From: an uncultured Collinsella sp.
GTDB lineage: Bacteria > Actinomycetota > Coriobacteriia > Coriobacteriales > Coriobacteriaceae
Length of the DNA stretch: 25,003 nt
Direction: 5' to 3'
Assembly: GCA_900544845.1 (NCBI GenBank)
Contig: UQWV01000031.1
Span: 1-25,003, forward strand
The position numbers and the translations under genes were made by a program. Each line of letters begins with the position of its first letter. The stretch's first letter is position 1. Of this stretch, positions 1 to 7,813 are shown piece by piece. The notes beneath the pieces were generated by a model. The model was not told where the DNA came from, searched no databases, and saw only the letters and a program-made list of their open reading frames with translations.

Positions 1-42
1 AGGAAGAAGGGCGTGAAGGGAGCGAAGAGCGTTGCTGCCTAG
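1..42 (+). CDS. C-terminal end of an unidentified protein (partial)
   Basis: The first frame reads a lysine-rich tail, RKKGVKGAKSVAA, that ends at a TAG at 40-42. Only 13 residues are visible, so the protein cannot be identified. A basic tail of this kind would fit a ribosomal, nucleic-acid-binding or membrane protein C-terminus, but this is a guess. The gene would be convergent with the MFS gene at 165-1361, with a long palindrome between the two stops. That arrangement is the main support for treating the frame as real. Confidence 0.45.
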   Translation, partial: RKKGVKGAKSVAA

Positions 43-81
43 GCTAGCCCCTTGTCACACAAACTACCGAAGCCTCAAATA

Positions 82-148
82 AGTTGCGGTGGAATAGTTC
101 CTGCCTGGGCCTTCAGAGGCCTTAAACAGGAACTATTCCACCGCAACT
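82..148. repeat. Dispersed palindrome, copy A, between convergent genes
   Basis: A perfect 22-bp inverted repeat, 82-103 against 127-148, begins AGTTGCGGTGGAATAGTTCC and encloses a 23-nt loop. The loop itself contains GGCC/AGGCC self-complementarity. A second, diverged copy lies at 4222-4290. Both lie just past the 3' end of a minus-strand gene, so a terminator or 3'-end stabilising role is likely. The T-run after this copy on the minus strand is weak (TTATTTG). Confidence 0.85.
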
Positions 149-164
149 GATGAGGAGGATGCGG

Positions 165-1361
165 CTAGGCAACGGGCTTTGCGCGGCGGATGGCTGGGAA
201 CAGTACGGTGACGGCGAGGATGACGCCCACGACGGCAATCGCCCCGCCCACGAAGCCGATCCAGGCGATACCGGGGCCCGACACCACGGCGCCGCCGATC
301 GCCGTACCGGTGCCGATCCCCAGGTTGAACAGGCCCGAGAAGATCGACATGGCGACGGCCGACGAGTCCGCTGGCGTGTACTTGATGAGCTCGGCCTGAA
401 ACGCCACGTTAAAGGCCGTGGCGCAGCAACCCCACAGTGCGCAGACGGCAAGCACTGCCACGAGCGACGATGCGGCCGGACCCATGAGCAGCAGGGCCGC
501 CGGCACGCCGGAGAGCGTGATGGCCAAGAACGGGAAGCGGTGCCCGTCGAACAGGCGGCCAAACAGCCAGCTGCCCGCCAGGCCGGAGCAGCCAAACGCC
601 GTCAGCGTCATGGTGATGGCGCCCGCGTCGACGTGTGCGACCTGCGCCAGGAAAGGCTCAATGTAGCTGTAGCTTGCGTAATAGCCGGTCGCCATAAAAA
701 CCGTGACCGCGTAGAGCGCGACCAGGAACGGATTCTTGAGCAGCTCGGGCAGCTGTTTGACGGTAAAGCGCTCGCCCGCCGGCATGGCCGGGAACACCGC
801 GGCCTGGTAGACGACCGCGATGGCTGAGAGGGCCCCGACCACGGCAAACGTCATGCGCCAGCCCACGGCCAGCCCGATGGCGCGGCCGATCGGCAGGCCA
901 AAGATCTGCGCGATGGACGAGCCCGTGGCGATCATGCTGATGGCGAGCGCTCCGTGGCGACTGTCGACCAGGCGCGAGGCCATAATCGAGGCGACCGACC
1001 AGAACACGGCATGCGCGCAGGCGACCACCAGACGTGCGCAAACCAAAATAGGATAGGTGGGCGCCACGGCGGACAGGAACTGGCCCAGCGAGAACACGGC
1101 GAGCACGCCGAGCAGCATCCGCTTGAACTCAAAGCGCGAGGCAAACACCATAAGCGGCAGCGACAGCAGCATGACGCCCCAGGCGTAGACCGAGATCATG
1201 ATGCCTGCTTGGGCCTCCGTGAGCGAGAACGATGCGGCGATATCAGTCAAAAGGCCGATGGGCATAAACTCCGACGTGTTGAACACGAACGCACAGCAGG
1301 TGAGCCCGACGAGCGGGAGCCACTGCCTGAGCGTGATGCCGTCTTGCCTTGCCTGACTCAT
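165..1361 (-). CDS. MFS transporter, DHA1 family, sugar-efflux (SotB/AraJ)-like
   Basis: This is a 398-residue major facilitator, the usual size for a 12-helix DHA1 exporter. The first helix region holds NTSEFMPIGLLTDIA, close to the signature of SotB/NepI-type exporters of sugars or nucleosides. A conserved loop after helix 2 (FASRFEFKRML) and a mid-protein basic loop (AGERFTVKQLPELLKN) separate the two six-helix halves. The frame extends upstream to a TTG at 1376, but that codon overlaps the GGAG ribosome-binding site. The ATG at 1361, nine bases after GGAG, is therefore preferred. It is monocistronic, with its own promoter just upstream. The substrate cannot be told from sequence; arabinose or sugar efflux and drug efflux are both possible. 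Confidence 0.85.
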   Translation of the reverse strand: MSQARQDGITLRQWLPLVGLTCCAFVFNTSEFMPIGLLTDIAASFSLTEAQAGIMISVYAWGVMLLSLPLMVFASRFEFKRMLLGVLAVFSLGQFLSAVAPTYPILVCARLVVACAHAVFWSVASIMASRLVDSRHGALAISMIATGSSIAQIFGLPIGRAIGLAVGWRMTFAVVGALSAIAVVYQAAVFPAMPAGERFTVKQLPELLKNPFLVALYAVTVFMATGYYASYSYIEPFLAQVAHVDAGAITMTLTAFGCSGLAGSWLFGRLFDGHRFPFLAITLSGVPAALLLMGPAASSLVAVLAVCALWGCCATAFNVAFQAELIKYTPADSSAVAMSIFSGLFNLGIGTGTAIGGAVVSGPGIAWIGFVGGAIAVVGVILAVTVLFPAIRRAKPVA

Positions 1362-1394
1362 ATATAACGTCTCCAATCATTTTGAGCGGAGGCG

Positions 1395-1424
1395 ATTATA
1401 TAGCAACGGCCCCGCATCCGTCAG
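1395..1424 (-). promoter_or_regulatory. Probable promoter of the MFS gene
   Basis: On the minus strand a perfect TATAAT (1395-1400) follows CTGACG (1419-1424) with an 18-bp spacer, about 35 bp before the start codon. The -35 box falls in the loop of the feoB terminator hairpin, so promoter and terminator interleave. The -10 is convincing; the -35 is only a moderate match. Confidence 0.5.
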
Positions 1425-1441
1425 CAACAGATGCGGGGCCG
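1407..1441 (-). terminator. Terminator hairpin downstream of feoB
   Basis: A perfect 12-bp GC-rich stem (CGGCCCCGCATC at 1407-1418 against 1430-1441) with an 11-nt loop lies 42 bp after the feoB stop. The U-tract on the minus strand is short (TTGCT), so termination may be incomplete and allow some read-through into the MFS gene. Confidence 0.6.
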
Positions 1442-1482
1442 AAAACAATTCGATACACAGAGGTTGCGCCGTCAATTCATAA

Positions 1483-3843
1483 CTAAGCCAACCCCAGCAA
1501 CATGCCCGCCGAATGCACGACAAACGCCACGACCCAGGCGACCGTCACCTGAAACGCGAATACGGCCACGGCATAGCGTGCGCCCAACTCGCTCTTGACG
1601 GCGCCGATGGACGCCACGCAAGGCGGGTACAGCAGCGTAAAGACCAGGAACACGTAGGCGGTAAACGGCGAAAACATGGCTGACAGTGCCGCGGGCGACG
1701 TTGCGCCCAAAAGCACCGTGAGCGTCGAGATGACGCTCTCCTTGGCAATGAGCCCCGTGACGAGCGCCGTCGAGGCGCGCCAGTCGCCAAAGCCGAGCGG
1801 GGCCAACACCGGCGCGATGATGCTACCCAGACCGGCAAGCAGGCTTTGCGACTGGTCGGCGACCACGTTAAAGCGGATGTCGAACGTCTGAAGGAACCAG
1901 ATGACCACGGTCGCGGCAAAGATAATGGTAAAGGCCTTAGTGATGAAGTCCTTGGCCTTATCCCATGCCAGCATCACTGTCGTCTTGACGCTCGGCAGGC
2001 GGTAATTGGGGAGCTCCATGATAAACGGCACCGGGTCGCCCTTAAATGCCGTGCGGTTGAGCACCAAAGCCGCGACGCAGCCGACCACGATGCCGATCAG
2101 ATAGAGCGAGACCATGGCGGGAACCGTCGCCTGCGGGAAAAACGCCCCGCACAGCAAGCCGTAAACCGGCAGCTTGGCTGAGCAGCTCATAAACGGCGTG
2201 AGCATGACCGTCATCTTGCGGTCGTGCTCGGATGGGAGCGTACGGGTCGACATGATAGCCGGCACGGTGCAGCCAAAACCGACGAGCATGGGCACGAAAC
2301 TGCGGCCCGACAGGCCAAAGCGACGCAACACCTTATCCATGACAAAGGCCACGCGCGCCATGTATCCGGAGTCTTCCAGAATGGAGAGGAACAAAAAGAG
2401 CACGACGATAATCGGCAGGAAGGTCAGCACACTGCCCACGCCCGTAAGCACGCCGTCGACAGCCAGCGAGCGCACCACGTCGTTGGTACCGAACGCCTTG
2501 AGGCCCGCATCGGCCGAGGCGATGATGGCAGCGATACCGTCCTCCATGAGTCCCTGCAACGCCGCGCCGATCACGCCAAACGTCAGCCAAAAGACGAGGC
2601 CCATGATCACCAGAAACGCCGGAATGGCTGTGTAACGACCTGTCAGGATGCGGTCAATCTTGACGGAGCGCACGTGCTCGCGGCTCTCGTGCGGCTTGAC
2701 GACGCAACGCCCGCACACGTCGCCGATAAAGCTAAAACGCATATCGGCCAGTGCAGATAGGCGGTCGGTGCCGGCCTCGCCCTCCATCTGGGTGATGATG
2801 TGCTCGATAGCGTCGAGCTCATTGCGATCCAGGTGAAGCGCCTCGGTTACCAGCTCATCGCCCTCGACCAGCTTGGTCGCCGCAAAGCGCACCGGGATGT
2901 GCGCCGTCACGGCATGGTCCTCGATCAGGTTAGCAATACCGTGGATGCAGCGATGCAGCGCACCGCCGTCCGGACCGTCGGGCGCGCAAAAGTCCAGGCG
3001 ACCAGGGCGCTCGCGGAACCGCGCCACGTGCAGGGCGTGGTCCACCAGCTCGCCGATGCCCTCGTTGCGGGCAGCGCTAATGGGGACAACGGGCACGCCC
3101 AACAGGCTCTCGAGCAAGTTGACGTCTACGGCGCCGCCGTTGGCGGTCACCTCGTCCATCATGTTGAGCGCGATGACCATAGGACGGTCAAGCTCCATGA
3201 GCTGCAGTGTCAGGTACAGGTTGCGCTCGATGTTGGTGGCGTCAATGATGTCGATGATGGCGTCCGGACGCTCGTCGAGGATGAACTGACGGCTCACGAC
3301 CTCCTCGCCTGTGTACGGCGACAGGGAGTAAATGCCGGGCAGGTCGGTAACGCTCGCCTCGGGATGGTTACGGATGGTGCCATCTTTGCGGTCGACCGTC
3401 ACGCCGGGAAAGTTACCGACGTGCTGGTTGGAGCCCGTCAGCTGGTTGAATAACGTGGTCTTGCCGCAGTTTTGGTTGCCGGCGAGGGCAAAGTGCAGCG
3501 GCGCGCCCTCGGGCACGGCCGTCTTTGCCGCACGGGGCGAATACGTCCCCTCGCCCAGGGCCGGATGCTCCGTCGTGCCGATTGCGGCGTTAGCGCGCGG
3601 ACCCGTATCGGTGTCGTGAATACCCACGAGCTCGATGCGAGCGGCATCGTCCTTGCGCAGTGTCAACTCGTAGCCACGCAGGCGGATCTCGAGCGGATCG
3701 CCCATGGGGGCGTACTTCATCATGGTGACTTCGGTGCCCGGCGTTAGACCCATGTCCAAAATATGCTGTCGGAGTGCCTGATCGTCCGATGCCACCGATG
3801 CGACAACGGCGTCCTTTCCAATCTCGAGTGTATCGAGCTTCAC
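1483..3843 (-). CDS. feoB: Fused FeoA-FeoB ferrous iron transporter
   Basis: This 786-residue protein imports Fe(II) across the cytoplasmic membrane. Residues 1-75 form a FeoA-type SH3-like domain (ILDMGLTPGTEV, then GDPLEIRLRGYEL). A linker of about 40 residues leads to the FeoB G domain. That domain has G1 GNQNCGKTT near 122-130, a G2 threonine in FPGVTV, G3 DLPG near 167-170, G4 NMMD near 227-230, and a G5-like SAARNEG. The C-terminal half holds two gate-type membrane regions, including FGCTVPAIMSTRTL and MSCSAKLPVYGLL. The open frame extends 40 residues upstream, but those residues are not Feo-like. The GTG at 3843 has GGAGG nine bases upstream and opens directly into FeoA. FeoA and FeoB are usually separate genes; fusions are known in some lineages. 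No FeoC-like gene is adjacent. The tandem operator upstream suggests iron-dependent repression. Confidence 0.95.
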   Translation of the reverse strand: MKLDTLEIGKDAVVASVASDDQALRQHILDMGLTPGTEVTMMKYAPMGDPLEIRLRGYELTLRKDDAARIELVGIHDTDTGPRANAAIGTTEHPALGEGTYSPRAAKTAVPEGAPLHFALAGNQNCGKTTLFNQLTGSNQHVGNFPGVTVDRKDGTIRNHPEASVTDLPGIYSLSPYTGEEVVSRQFILDERPDAIIDIIDATNIERNLYLTLQLMELDRPMVIALNMMDEVTANGGAVDVNLLESLLGVPVVPISAARNEGIGELVDHALHVARFRERPGRLDFCAPDGPDGGALHRCIHGIANLIEDHAVTAHIPVRFAATKLVEGDELVTEALHLDRNELDAIEHIITQMEGEAGTDRLSALADMRFSFIGDVCGRCVVKPHESREHVRSVKIDRILTGRYTAIPAFLVIMGLVFWLTFGVIGAALQGLMEDGIAAIIASADAGLKAFGTNDVVRSLAVDGVLTGVGSVLTFLPIIVVLFLFLSILEDSGYMARVAFVMDKVLRRFGLSGRSFVPMLVGFGCTVPAIMSTRTLPSEHDRKMTVMLTPFMSCSAKLPVYGLLCGAFFPQATVPAMVSLYLIGIVVGCVAALVLNRTAFKGDPVPFIMELPNYRLPSVKTTVMLAWDKAKDFITKAFTIIFAATVVIWFLQTFDIRFNVVADQSQSLLAGLGSIIAPVLAPLGFGDWRASTALVTGLIAKESVISTLTVLLGATSPAALSAMFSPFTAYVFLVFTLLYPPCVASIGAVKSELGARYAVAVFAFQVTVAWVVAFVVHSAGMLLGLA

Positions 3844-3889
3844 GTCCGTGTTCCTCCCCCGGCGCCCACAGGGCGTTGTATTTATGTTC

Positions 3890-3930
3890 ACCATGGCTAA
3901 CCGTTTGCCATGGCTAACCAATTGTAACCA
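3890..3930 (-). promoter_or_regulatory. Tandem DtxR-like operator upstream of feoB
   Basis: The 12-mer CCATGGCTAACC occurs at 3891-3902 and again at 3908-3919, 17 bp apart, with a weaker third half (GTAACCATG) after it. The second copy sits in a near-perfect 16-bp palindrome, GTTTGCCATGGCTAAC, with one mismatch. The half-sites GTTAGCC/GGCTAAC resemble those recognised by DtxR/IdeR metal-dependent repressors. Position upstream of an iron transporter supports this. The assignment to DtxR rather than Fur is inference. Confidence 0.6.
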
Positions 3931-4010
3931 TGCATGATAGCGCGAACACACAACGACGTTCAATCGACAGATCGGTGCGATGGGGACAGGCAGGAGAGTT
4001 CAGGGCCATA

Positions 4011-4203
4011 GTTTCCCGATGAGGCCTCTCGGGGAAACTACATCCCAGAATTCTGGCTCGAAACGGGATATGGTTTCCCTAACAGGCCTCTTACGGAAAA
4101 TGCATCCCAGAATCCCCGCTCGAAACGGGACGCGCTTTCCCAGTCGAGGCCCTATGGGAAACTGCGTCCCACCTTGAAAGGCAAAACTGGGACGCAGTTT
4201 CCG
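4011..4203. repeat. 62-bp tandem repeat, three units plus a partial fourth
   Basis: The motif (G/C)TTTCCC starts at 4011, 4073 and 4135, and GTTTCC at 4197, exactly 62 bp apart each time. Each unit contains TTTCCC, an AGGCC core, GGAAA, a (G)C(A/G)TCCC box and a closing CGGGA or TGGGACGC box. The units are diverged but keep complementary pairs. The strongest is a 15-bp perfect inverted repeat, 4157-4171 against 4188-4202. The array lies between the feoB promoter region and the hydrolase stop, and I see no coding potential in it. Confidence 0.9.
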
Positions 4204-4221
4204 GGCGGGGCATCAAAAACG

Positions 4222-4290
4222 AAGTTGCGGTGGAATAGTTCCTGGATGGGCTGGTTGATGCCCCAGATCGGAGCTATTTCACCGCAAGTT
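4222..4290 (-). terminator. Dispersed palindrome, copy B, likely terminator of the hydrolase gene
   Basis: AAGTTGCGGTGGAATAGTTC at 4222-4241 pairs imperfectly with GAGCTATTTCACCGCAAGTT at 4271-4290. This is a diverged second copy of the palindrome at 82-148. It starts 27 bp after the hydrolase stop. On the minus strand it is followed by TTCGTTTTT, so it has the form of an intrinsic terminator. Confidence 0.7.
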
Positions 4291-4316
4291 ATTGAAGGGC
4301 TGGGATGCCCGTCCTC

Positions 4317-5216
4317 TTACAGATGGCGCTCCAGGAAGCGGAAGGCTAGGCGAATCCAGGGACGGACCGCCACCTGCTTGTCCTCGTTGTCGACCGCGGT
4401 GTTGGCGTTGCCGAGCGAAAGGCCGTGACCACCCTGGTCGAAGACGTGCATCTCGCATGCAACGCCCTCCTCGGCCATGCGCTGCGCAAACGGGTAGACC
4501 TGCGCGATCGGCGCCGTCTTGTCGTCGGACACGCCCCACACAAAGGTCGGCGGCATCTGACGCGAAACATGCGTGGTGGGGCAGATATCGGCCAAATGCT
4601 CGTCAGTTGCCTCGCCACCCGTCACCATCGACAGGTAGTCGTTGAGCAAATCGCGCCCCGTCTTGCCGCCCGTCTTGGGCACGCGCAAGTCAATGCGCGG
4701 ATCGCGCGTCTGCATGTCGCGCACATAGGCAAAGTCGAGCAGCGGATAGCCCAGCACCACGGCATCGGGACGAATGTCGTCCGGACGTGCCCCGGCAAGT
4801 GCCGCGAAGGGGCCGGTCTTCCACTGCGTTGCCAGCGAGGCACAGATCATGCCGCCCGCCGAGAATCCCACGACGCACACGCGCTTAGGATCGACATGCC
4901 ACTCGTCGGCGTTGGCGCGCACCGTGGCGACCATCTTGGCAAGATCTGCCTGGGGGTGCGGAAAGCTCACGTCACCCGTAGAGCTCGTGACATAGTTGAG
5001 CACAAAGGCCTGGTAACCGTGATCCAAAAATGCAAACGCCACCGGGTCCTGCTCGTGCGGAGCGATATGTGTAAACCCGCCTCCGCCGCAGATGATCACC
5101 GCGGGGCGGCGGCCATTCGGTTTATCGGGCAGCGGCTCGGCACCCAAATACGTAAACGTCGCCGGATAATCCTCGGTCGGCTCCTCGCCCCACAGCGCAT
5201 GGTTCTCGACAATCAT
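4317..5216 (-). CDS. Alpha/beta hydrolase, carbohydrate-esterase-like
   Basis: This 299-residue cytoplasmic hydrolase has the full serine-esterase triad. The nucleophile is in GFSAGG, the acid in VWGVSDDKTAP, and the histidine in GGHGLS. An oxyanion-type loop, VIICGGGGFTH, lies near residue 40. The order and spacing fit the Aes/BD-FAE-like family, often annotated as acetyl- or acetylxylan-esterase or endoxylanase-associated; the substrate is not determined. The open frame continues to 5555, but that extension overlaps the PTS gene on the other strand and has no esterase character. The ATG at 5216, preceded by GGGAG at five bases, is the start. No signal peptide is visible, so it would act on imported oligosaccharides or small esters. 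It is divergent from the PTS IIA gene. Confidence 0.85.
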   Translation of the reverse strand: MIVENHALWGEEPTEDYPATFTYLGAEPLPDKPNGRRPAVIICGGGGFTHIAPHEQDPVAFAFLDHGYQAFVLNYVTSSTGDVSFPHPQADLAKMVATVRANADEWHVDPKRVCVVGFSAGGMICASLATQWKTGPFAALAGARPDDIRPDAVVLGYPLLDFAYVRDMQTRDPRIDLRVPKTGGKTGRDLLNDYLSMVTGGEATDEHLADICPTTHVSRQMPPTFVWGVSDDKTAPIAQVYPFAQRMAEEGVACEMHVFDQGGHGLSLGNANTAVDNEDKQVAVRPWIRLAFRFLERHL

Positions 5217-5460
5217 ATGTGCTCCCTTCGCGCAAATTATGCGCCCTTGTTTTTCGCCTTCAAGCGTACCCCACTTGAACCCGTGGCGCAGAAACACTCC
5301 GGCAATAAGTTTCCCTTCAACTGATATATCACATAATCCCAGTTCAGAGGTATCGTTGAGCAGCGTAGAATAGGGGGCGTTGACCAAGCCGCGAAACACA
5401 TATGAAACGTTTCCGGCAAACCAAACGCGCGATATGCGCCTATTTAAGTTGGAGGCAACT
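5217..5460. promoter_or_regulatory. Divergent control region, hydrolase / PTS IIA
   Basis: These 244 bp must hold both promoters. I see a perfect 10-bp palindrome, GAAACGTTTC (5404-5413), on the PTS side, of the kind bound by dimeric repressors. There are also possible plus-strand -10 boxes, TAGAAT near 5367 and TATGAA near 5401. No -35 is convincing. The GGAGG before the PTS ATG is clear. Confidence 0.4.
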
Positions 5461-6024
5461 ATGGGTCTGCTCGATTCGCTTAAGTCCACCTTCACCTCGA
5501 CCGGCGAGGCGTCCGTTCCGCCCGCAGCAAGCTTCGCCACCCGCGAAGGCGTCATCTATGCCCCCGTCAACGGCGTGCTCGTCAACCTGAACGAGGTTCC
5601 CGACGAGACGATCGCCTCGGGCATGCTTGGCCAGGGCTATGGCATCGAGCCCATTACCGGCACCATCTATGCGCCCGCCAACGGCCGCATCGGCGCCACC
5701 ACCGTCACCAACCACTCCATCGGCATGATTACCGAGGACGGCCTGCGCGTGTTCATCCATGTTGGCCTGGGCACCGTGGAAATGAACGGCAAGGGTTTTG
5801 CCCGCTTTGTCGAGATGGGCGATGTGGTCAAGGCAGGCCAGCCGCTCATCAGCTTCGACCGCGAGGCCATTAAGGCCGCTGGTCACGAGGACATCGTGAC
5901 CGTCATCGTCTCCGAGCTCGATCGTCTTAAGAGCATCGACCATGTCGGCGAGTCTGGAACGCTTATCGGCGGCAACCCGCTCGTCAAGCTTGGCGACCCG
6001 CTGCTGGTTGCCAAGACCAAGTAG
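5461..6024 (+). CDS. PTS glucose-family EIIA protein
   Basis: This 187-residue phosphocarrier is of the Crr/IIA-Glc type. It takes phosphate from HPr and passes it to a sugar-specific IIB domain. The phosphorylated histidine is in FIHVGLGTVEMNG, and the second active-site histidine is in TNHSIGM. The repeated YAPVNG/YAPANG strands are typical of the fold. It stands alone with no IIB/IIC genes beside it, so it must serve permeases encoded elsewhere and may have a regulatory role. The ATG at 5461 follows GGAGG at six bases. A strong terminator follows the gene. Confidence 0.93.
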   Translation: MGLLDSLKSTFTSTGEASVPPAASFATREGVIYAPVNGVLVNLNEVPDETIASGMLGQGYGIEPITGTIYAPANGRIGATTVTNHSIGMITEDGLRVFIHVGLGTVEMNGKGFARFVEMGDVVKAGQPLISFDREAIKAAGHEDIVTVIVSELDRLKSIDHVGESGTLIGGNPLVKLGDPLLVAKTK

Positions 6025-6061
6025 CCAGGCCCCGCGCCACACAGCCAAAAGGCACCTCGTC

Positions 6062-6097
6062 AAGCGCCCGCGACCATTTGGCCGCGGGCGCTTTTCG
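6062..6097 (+). terminator. Intrinsic terminator after PTS IIA
   Basis: An 11-bp perfect stem, AAGCGCCCGCG (6062-6072) against CGCGGGCGCTT (6083-6093), is followed by TTCGTTT. It starts 38 bp after the stop codon. Confidence 0.85.
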
Positions 6098-6150
6098 TTT
6101 GAAAAACCATCCCGCCAATGCTTTATCTGTATAGCCCAAATGAGCCGAGC

Positions 6151-6159
6151 TGCTAGAAT
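6151..6159 (+). promoter_or_regulatory. Probable extended -10 promoter of asnS
   Basis: TGCTAGAAT matches an extended -10 (TG, one base, then TAGAAT), 47 bp before the GTG start. No clear -35 lies upstream, which is usual for extended -10 promoters. It lies downstream of the PTS terminator, consistent with a separate transcript. Confidence 0.45.
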
Positions 6160-6205
6160 ATCGAACTGTATGGATAACTATCATTCAACCGTTATGGGAG
6201 GATAC

Positions 6206-7609
6206 GTGAACCGCACCAAAATCGCGCAGCTCTATGCCGATGCCGAGTCGCTCGGCGGCCAGACCGTCACCGTCGCCGGCTGGGTCAAGTCCGTCCGCGA
6301 CATGAAGAACTTTGGCTTTGTTACGCTCAACGACGGCAGCTGCTTCCGCGACCTGCAGGTCGTCATGAACCGCGAGGCACTCGACAACTACGACGAGATC
6401 GCCCATCAAAACGTCTCGGCCGCACTCATTTGCACCGGCACCGTCAAACTGACCCCCGATGCACCCCAGCCTTTCGAGCTTTCTGCCACTTCCATCGAGG
6501 TCGAGGGCACGAGCGCCCCGGATTACCCGCTGCAGAAGAAGCGCGCAACCGTCGAGTTCCTGCGCACCCAGCAGCACCTGCGCCCGCGCACCAACCTGTT
6601 CCGCGCCGTGTTCCGCATCCGCTCTGTCGCGGCTGCCGCCATCCACCGCTTCTTCCAGGAGCAGGGTTTTGTCTACGTCAACACCCCCATCATCACCACG
6701 AGTGACTGCGAGGGCGCCGGCGAGATGTTCCGCGTGACCACACTCGACCCCAAAAATCCGCCCCTCACCGAGTCCGGCGAGGTCGACTGGAGCCAGGACT
6801 TCTTTGGCAAGCATGCGAGCCTCACCGTGTCCGGCCAGCTCAATGCCGAGAACTTTGCCATGGCCTTTGGCGACGTGTACACCTTTGGCCCCACTTTCCG
6901 TGCCGAGAACTCCAACACCACGCGCCACGCCGCCGAGTTTTGGATGATCGAACCTGAGATGGCCTTTGCCGACCTTAACGACTACATGGATAACGCCGAG
7001 GCCATGCTCAAGTATGTCCTTAAGGACGTCATGGCAACCTGCCCCGACGAGCTCAATATGCTCAACAAGTTTGTGGACAAGGGTCTGCTCGAGCGCCTGG
7101 ACCATGTCGCCAACTCCGACTTTGCCCGCGTTACCTACACCGAGGCCGTCGAGATCCTGGAGCAGGCAGTCGCTGCTGGCCACCAGTTTGATTACCCCGT
7201 CAGCTGGGGCATCGACTTGCAGACCGAGCACGAGCGCTTCCTGACCGAGGAGCACTTTAAGCGCCCGACCTTCGTGACCGACTACCCGGCCGAGATCAAG
7301 GCGTTCTACATGCGCATGAACGAGGACGGCAAGACCGTCGCCGCCGCCGACTGCCTGGTTCCCGGTATCGGCGAGATTATCGGCGGCTCCCAGCGCGAGG
7401 AGCGCCTGGATCTGCTCGAGGCCCGCATCAAGGACCTGGGCATGAATCCCGAGCAGTACAAGTACTACCTTGACCTGCGCCGCTACGGTTCCTGCAAGCA
7501 CGCCGGCTACGGTCTGGGCTTCGAGCGCTTGGTCATGTATCTGACCGGCGTGGGCAACATCCGCGACGTCCTGCCGCACCCGCGCACCGTGGGCAACGCC
7601 GACTTCTAA
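6206..7609 (+). CDS. asnS: Asparaginyl-tRNA synthetase
   Basis: This 467-residue class IIb synthetase charges tRNA-Asn. The N-terminal OB fold (VTVAGWVKSVRDMKNFGFVTL) binds the anticodon. The class II core holds motif 2 (TFGPTFRAENSNTTRHAAEF) and motif 3 (GLGFERL). The GEIIGGSQREERLD segment is typical of AsnRS/AspRS. Its length is one residue more than the 466 of the E. coli enzyme. The open frame extends much further upstream, across the PTS gene end. GTG at 6206 is chosen because GGGAGG lies four bases before it and the family alignment begins there. It is monocistronic, with its own terminator. Presence of AsnRS implies direct Asn-tRNA charging in this organism. Confidence 0.97.
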   Translation: MNRTKIAQLYADAESLGGQTVTVAGWVKSVRDMKNFGFVTLNDGSCFRDLQVVMNREALDNYDEIAHQNVSAALICTGTVKLTPDAPQPFELSATSIEVEGTSAPDYPLQKKRATVEFLRTQQHLRPRTNLFRAVFRIRSVAAAAIHRFFQEQGFVYVNTPIITTSDCEGAGEMFRVTTLDPKNPPLTESGEVDWSQDFFGKHASLTVSGQLNAENFAMAFGDVYTFGPTFRAENSNTTRHAAEFWMIEPEMAFADLNDYMDNAEAMLKYVLKDVMATCPDELNMLNKFVDKGLLERLDHVANSDFARVTYTEAVEILEQAVAAGHQFDYPVSWGIDLQTEHERFLTEEHFKRPTFVTDYPAEIKAFYMRMNEDGKTVAAADCLVPGIGEIIGGSQREERLDLLEARIKDLGMNPEQYKYYLDLRRYGSCKHAGYGLGFERLVMYLTGVGNIRDVLPHPRTVGNADF

Positions 7610-7655
7610 TCGTCGGACGCTAGCTCGCGTCGCCACACGCCAACGCTCATCGCAT

Positions 7656-7692
7656 AAGCGTCTCTCGACATCGGTCGAGAGACGCTTTTTTT
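7656..7692 (+). terminator. Intrinsic terminator after asnS
   Basis: A 14-bp perfect stem, AAGCGTCTCTCGAC (7656-7669) against 7674-7687, with a four-base ATCG loop and a run of T after it. This is a textbook intrinsic terminator. Confidence 0.95.
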
Positions 7693-7813
7693 CAACAGCA
7701 TCCGTCAAGCTTTTGGCAAGTTTTTGGTCAGTTGAGCAGGGCTGTTGAAAACTCGACCCACCGTTTGCCGACGACTACCGACCGCCCAGAGCGCCCTGCG
7801 CCCCTGGGAAAGC

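Noticed and set aside
3844..3963. N-terminal extension of feoB by 40 residues
   Set aside because: The extension crosses the operator, has no Feo similarity, and the GTG at 3843 has a strong ribosome-binding site and begins the FeoA domain.
5217..5555. N-terminal extension of the alpha/beta hydrolase to 5555
   Set aside because: It would overlap the PTS IIA gene and its promoter on the other strand, lacks family features, and a good ribosome-binding site precedes the ATG at 5216.
5942..6205. Upstream extension of asnS over the PTS gene end
   Set aside because: It overlaps the PTS coding end and its terminator; the GTG at 6206 gives the family length.
6185..7708. Long open frame of 507 codons antisense to asnS
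   Set aside because: It mirrors the asnS codons, a common shadow in GC-rich genes; no family features or ribosome-binding site.
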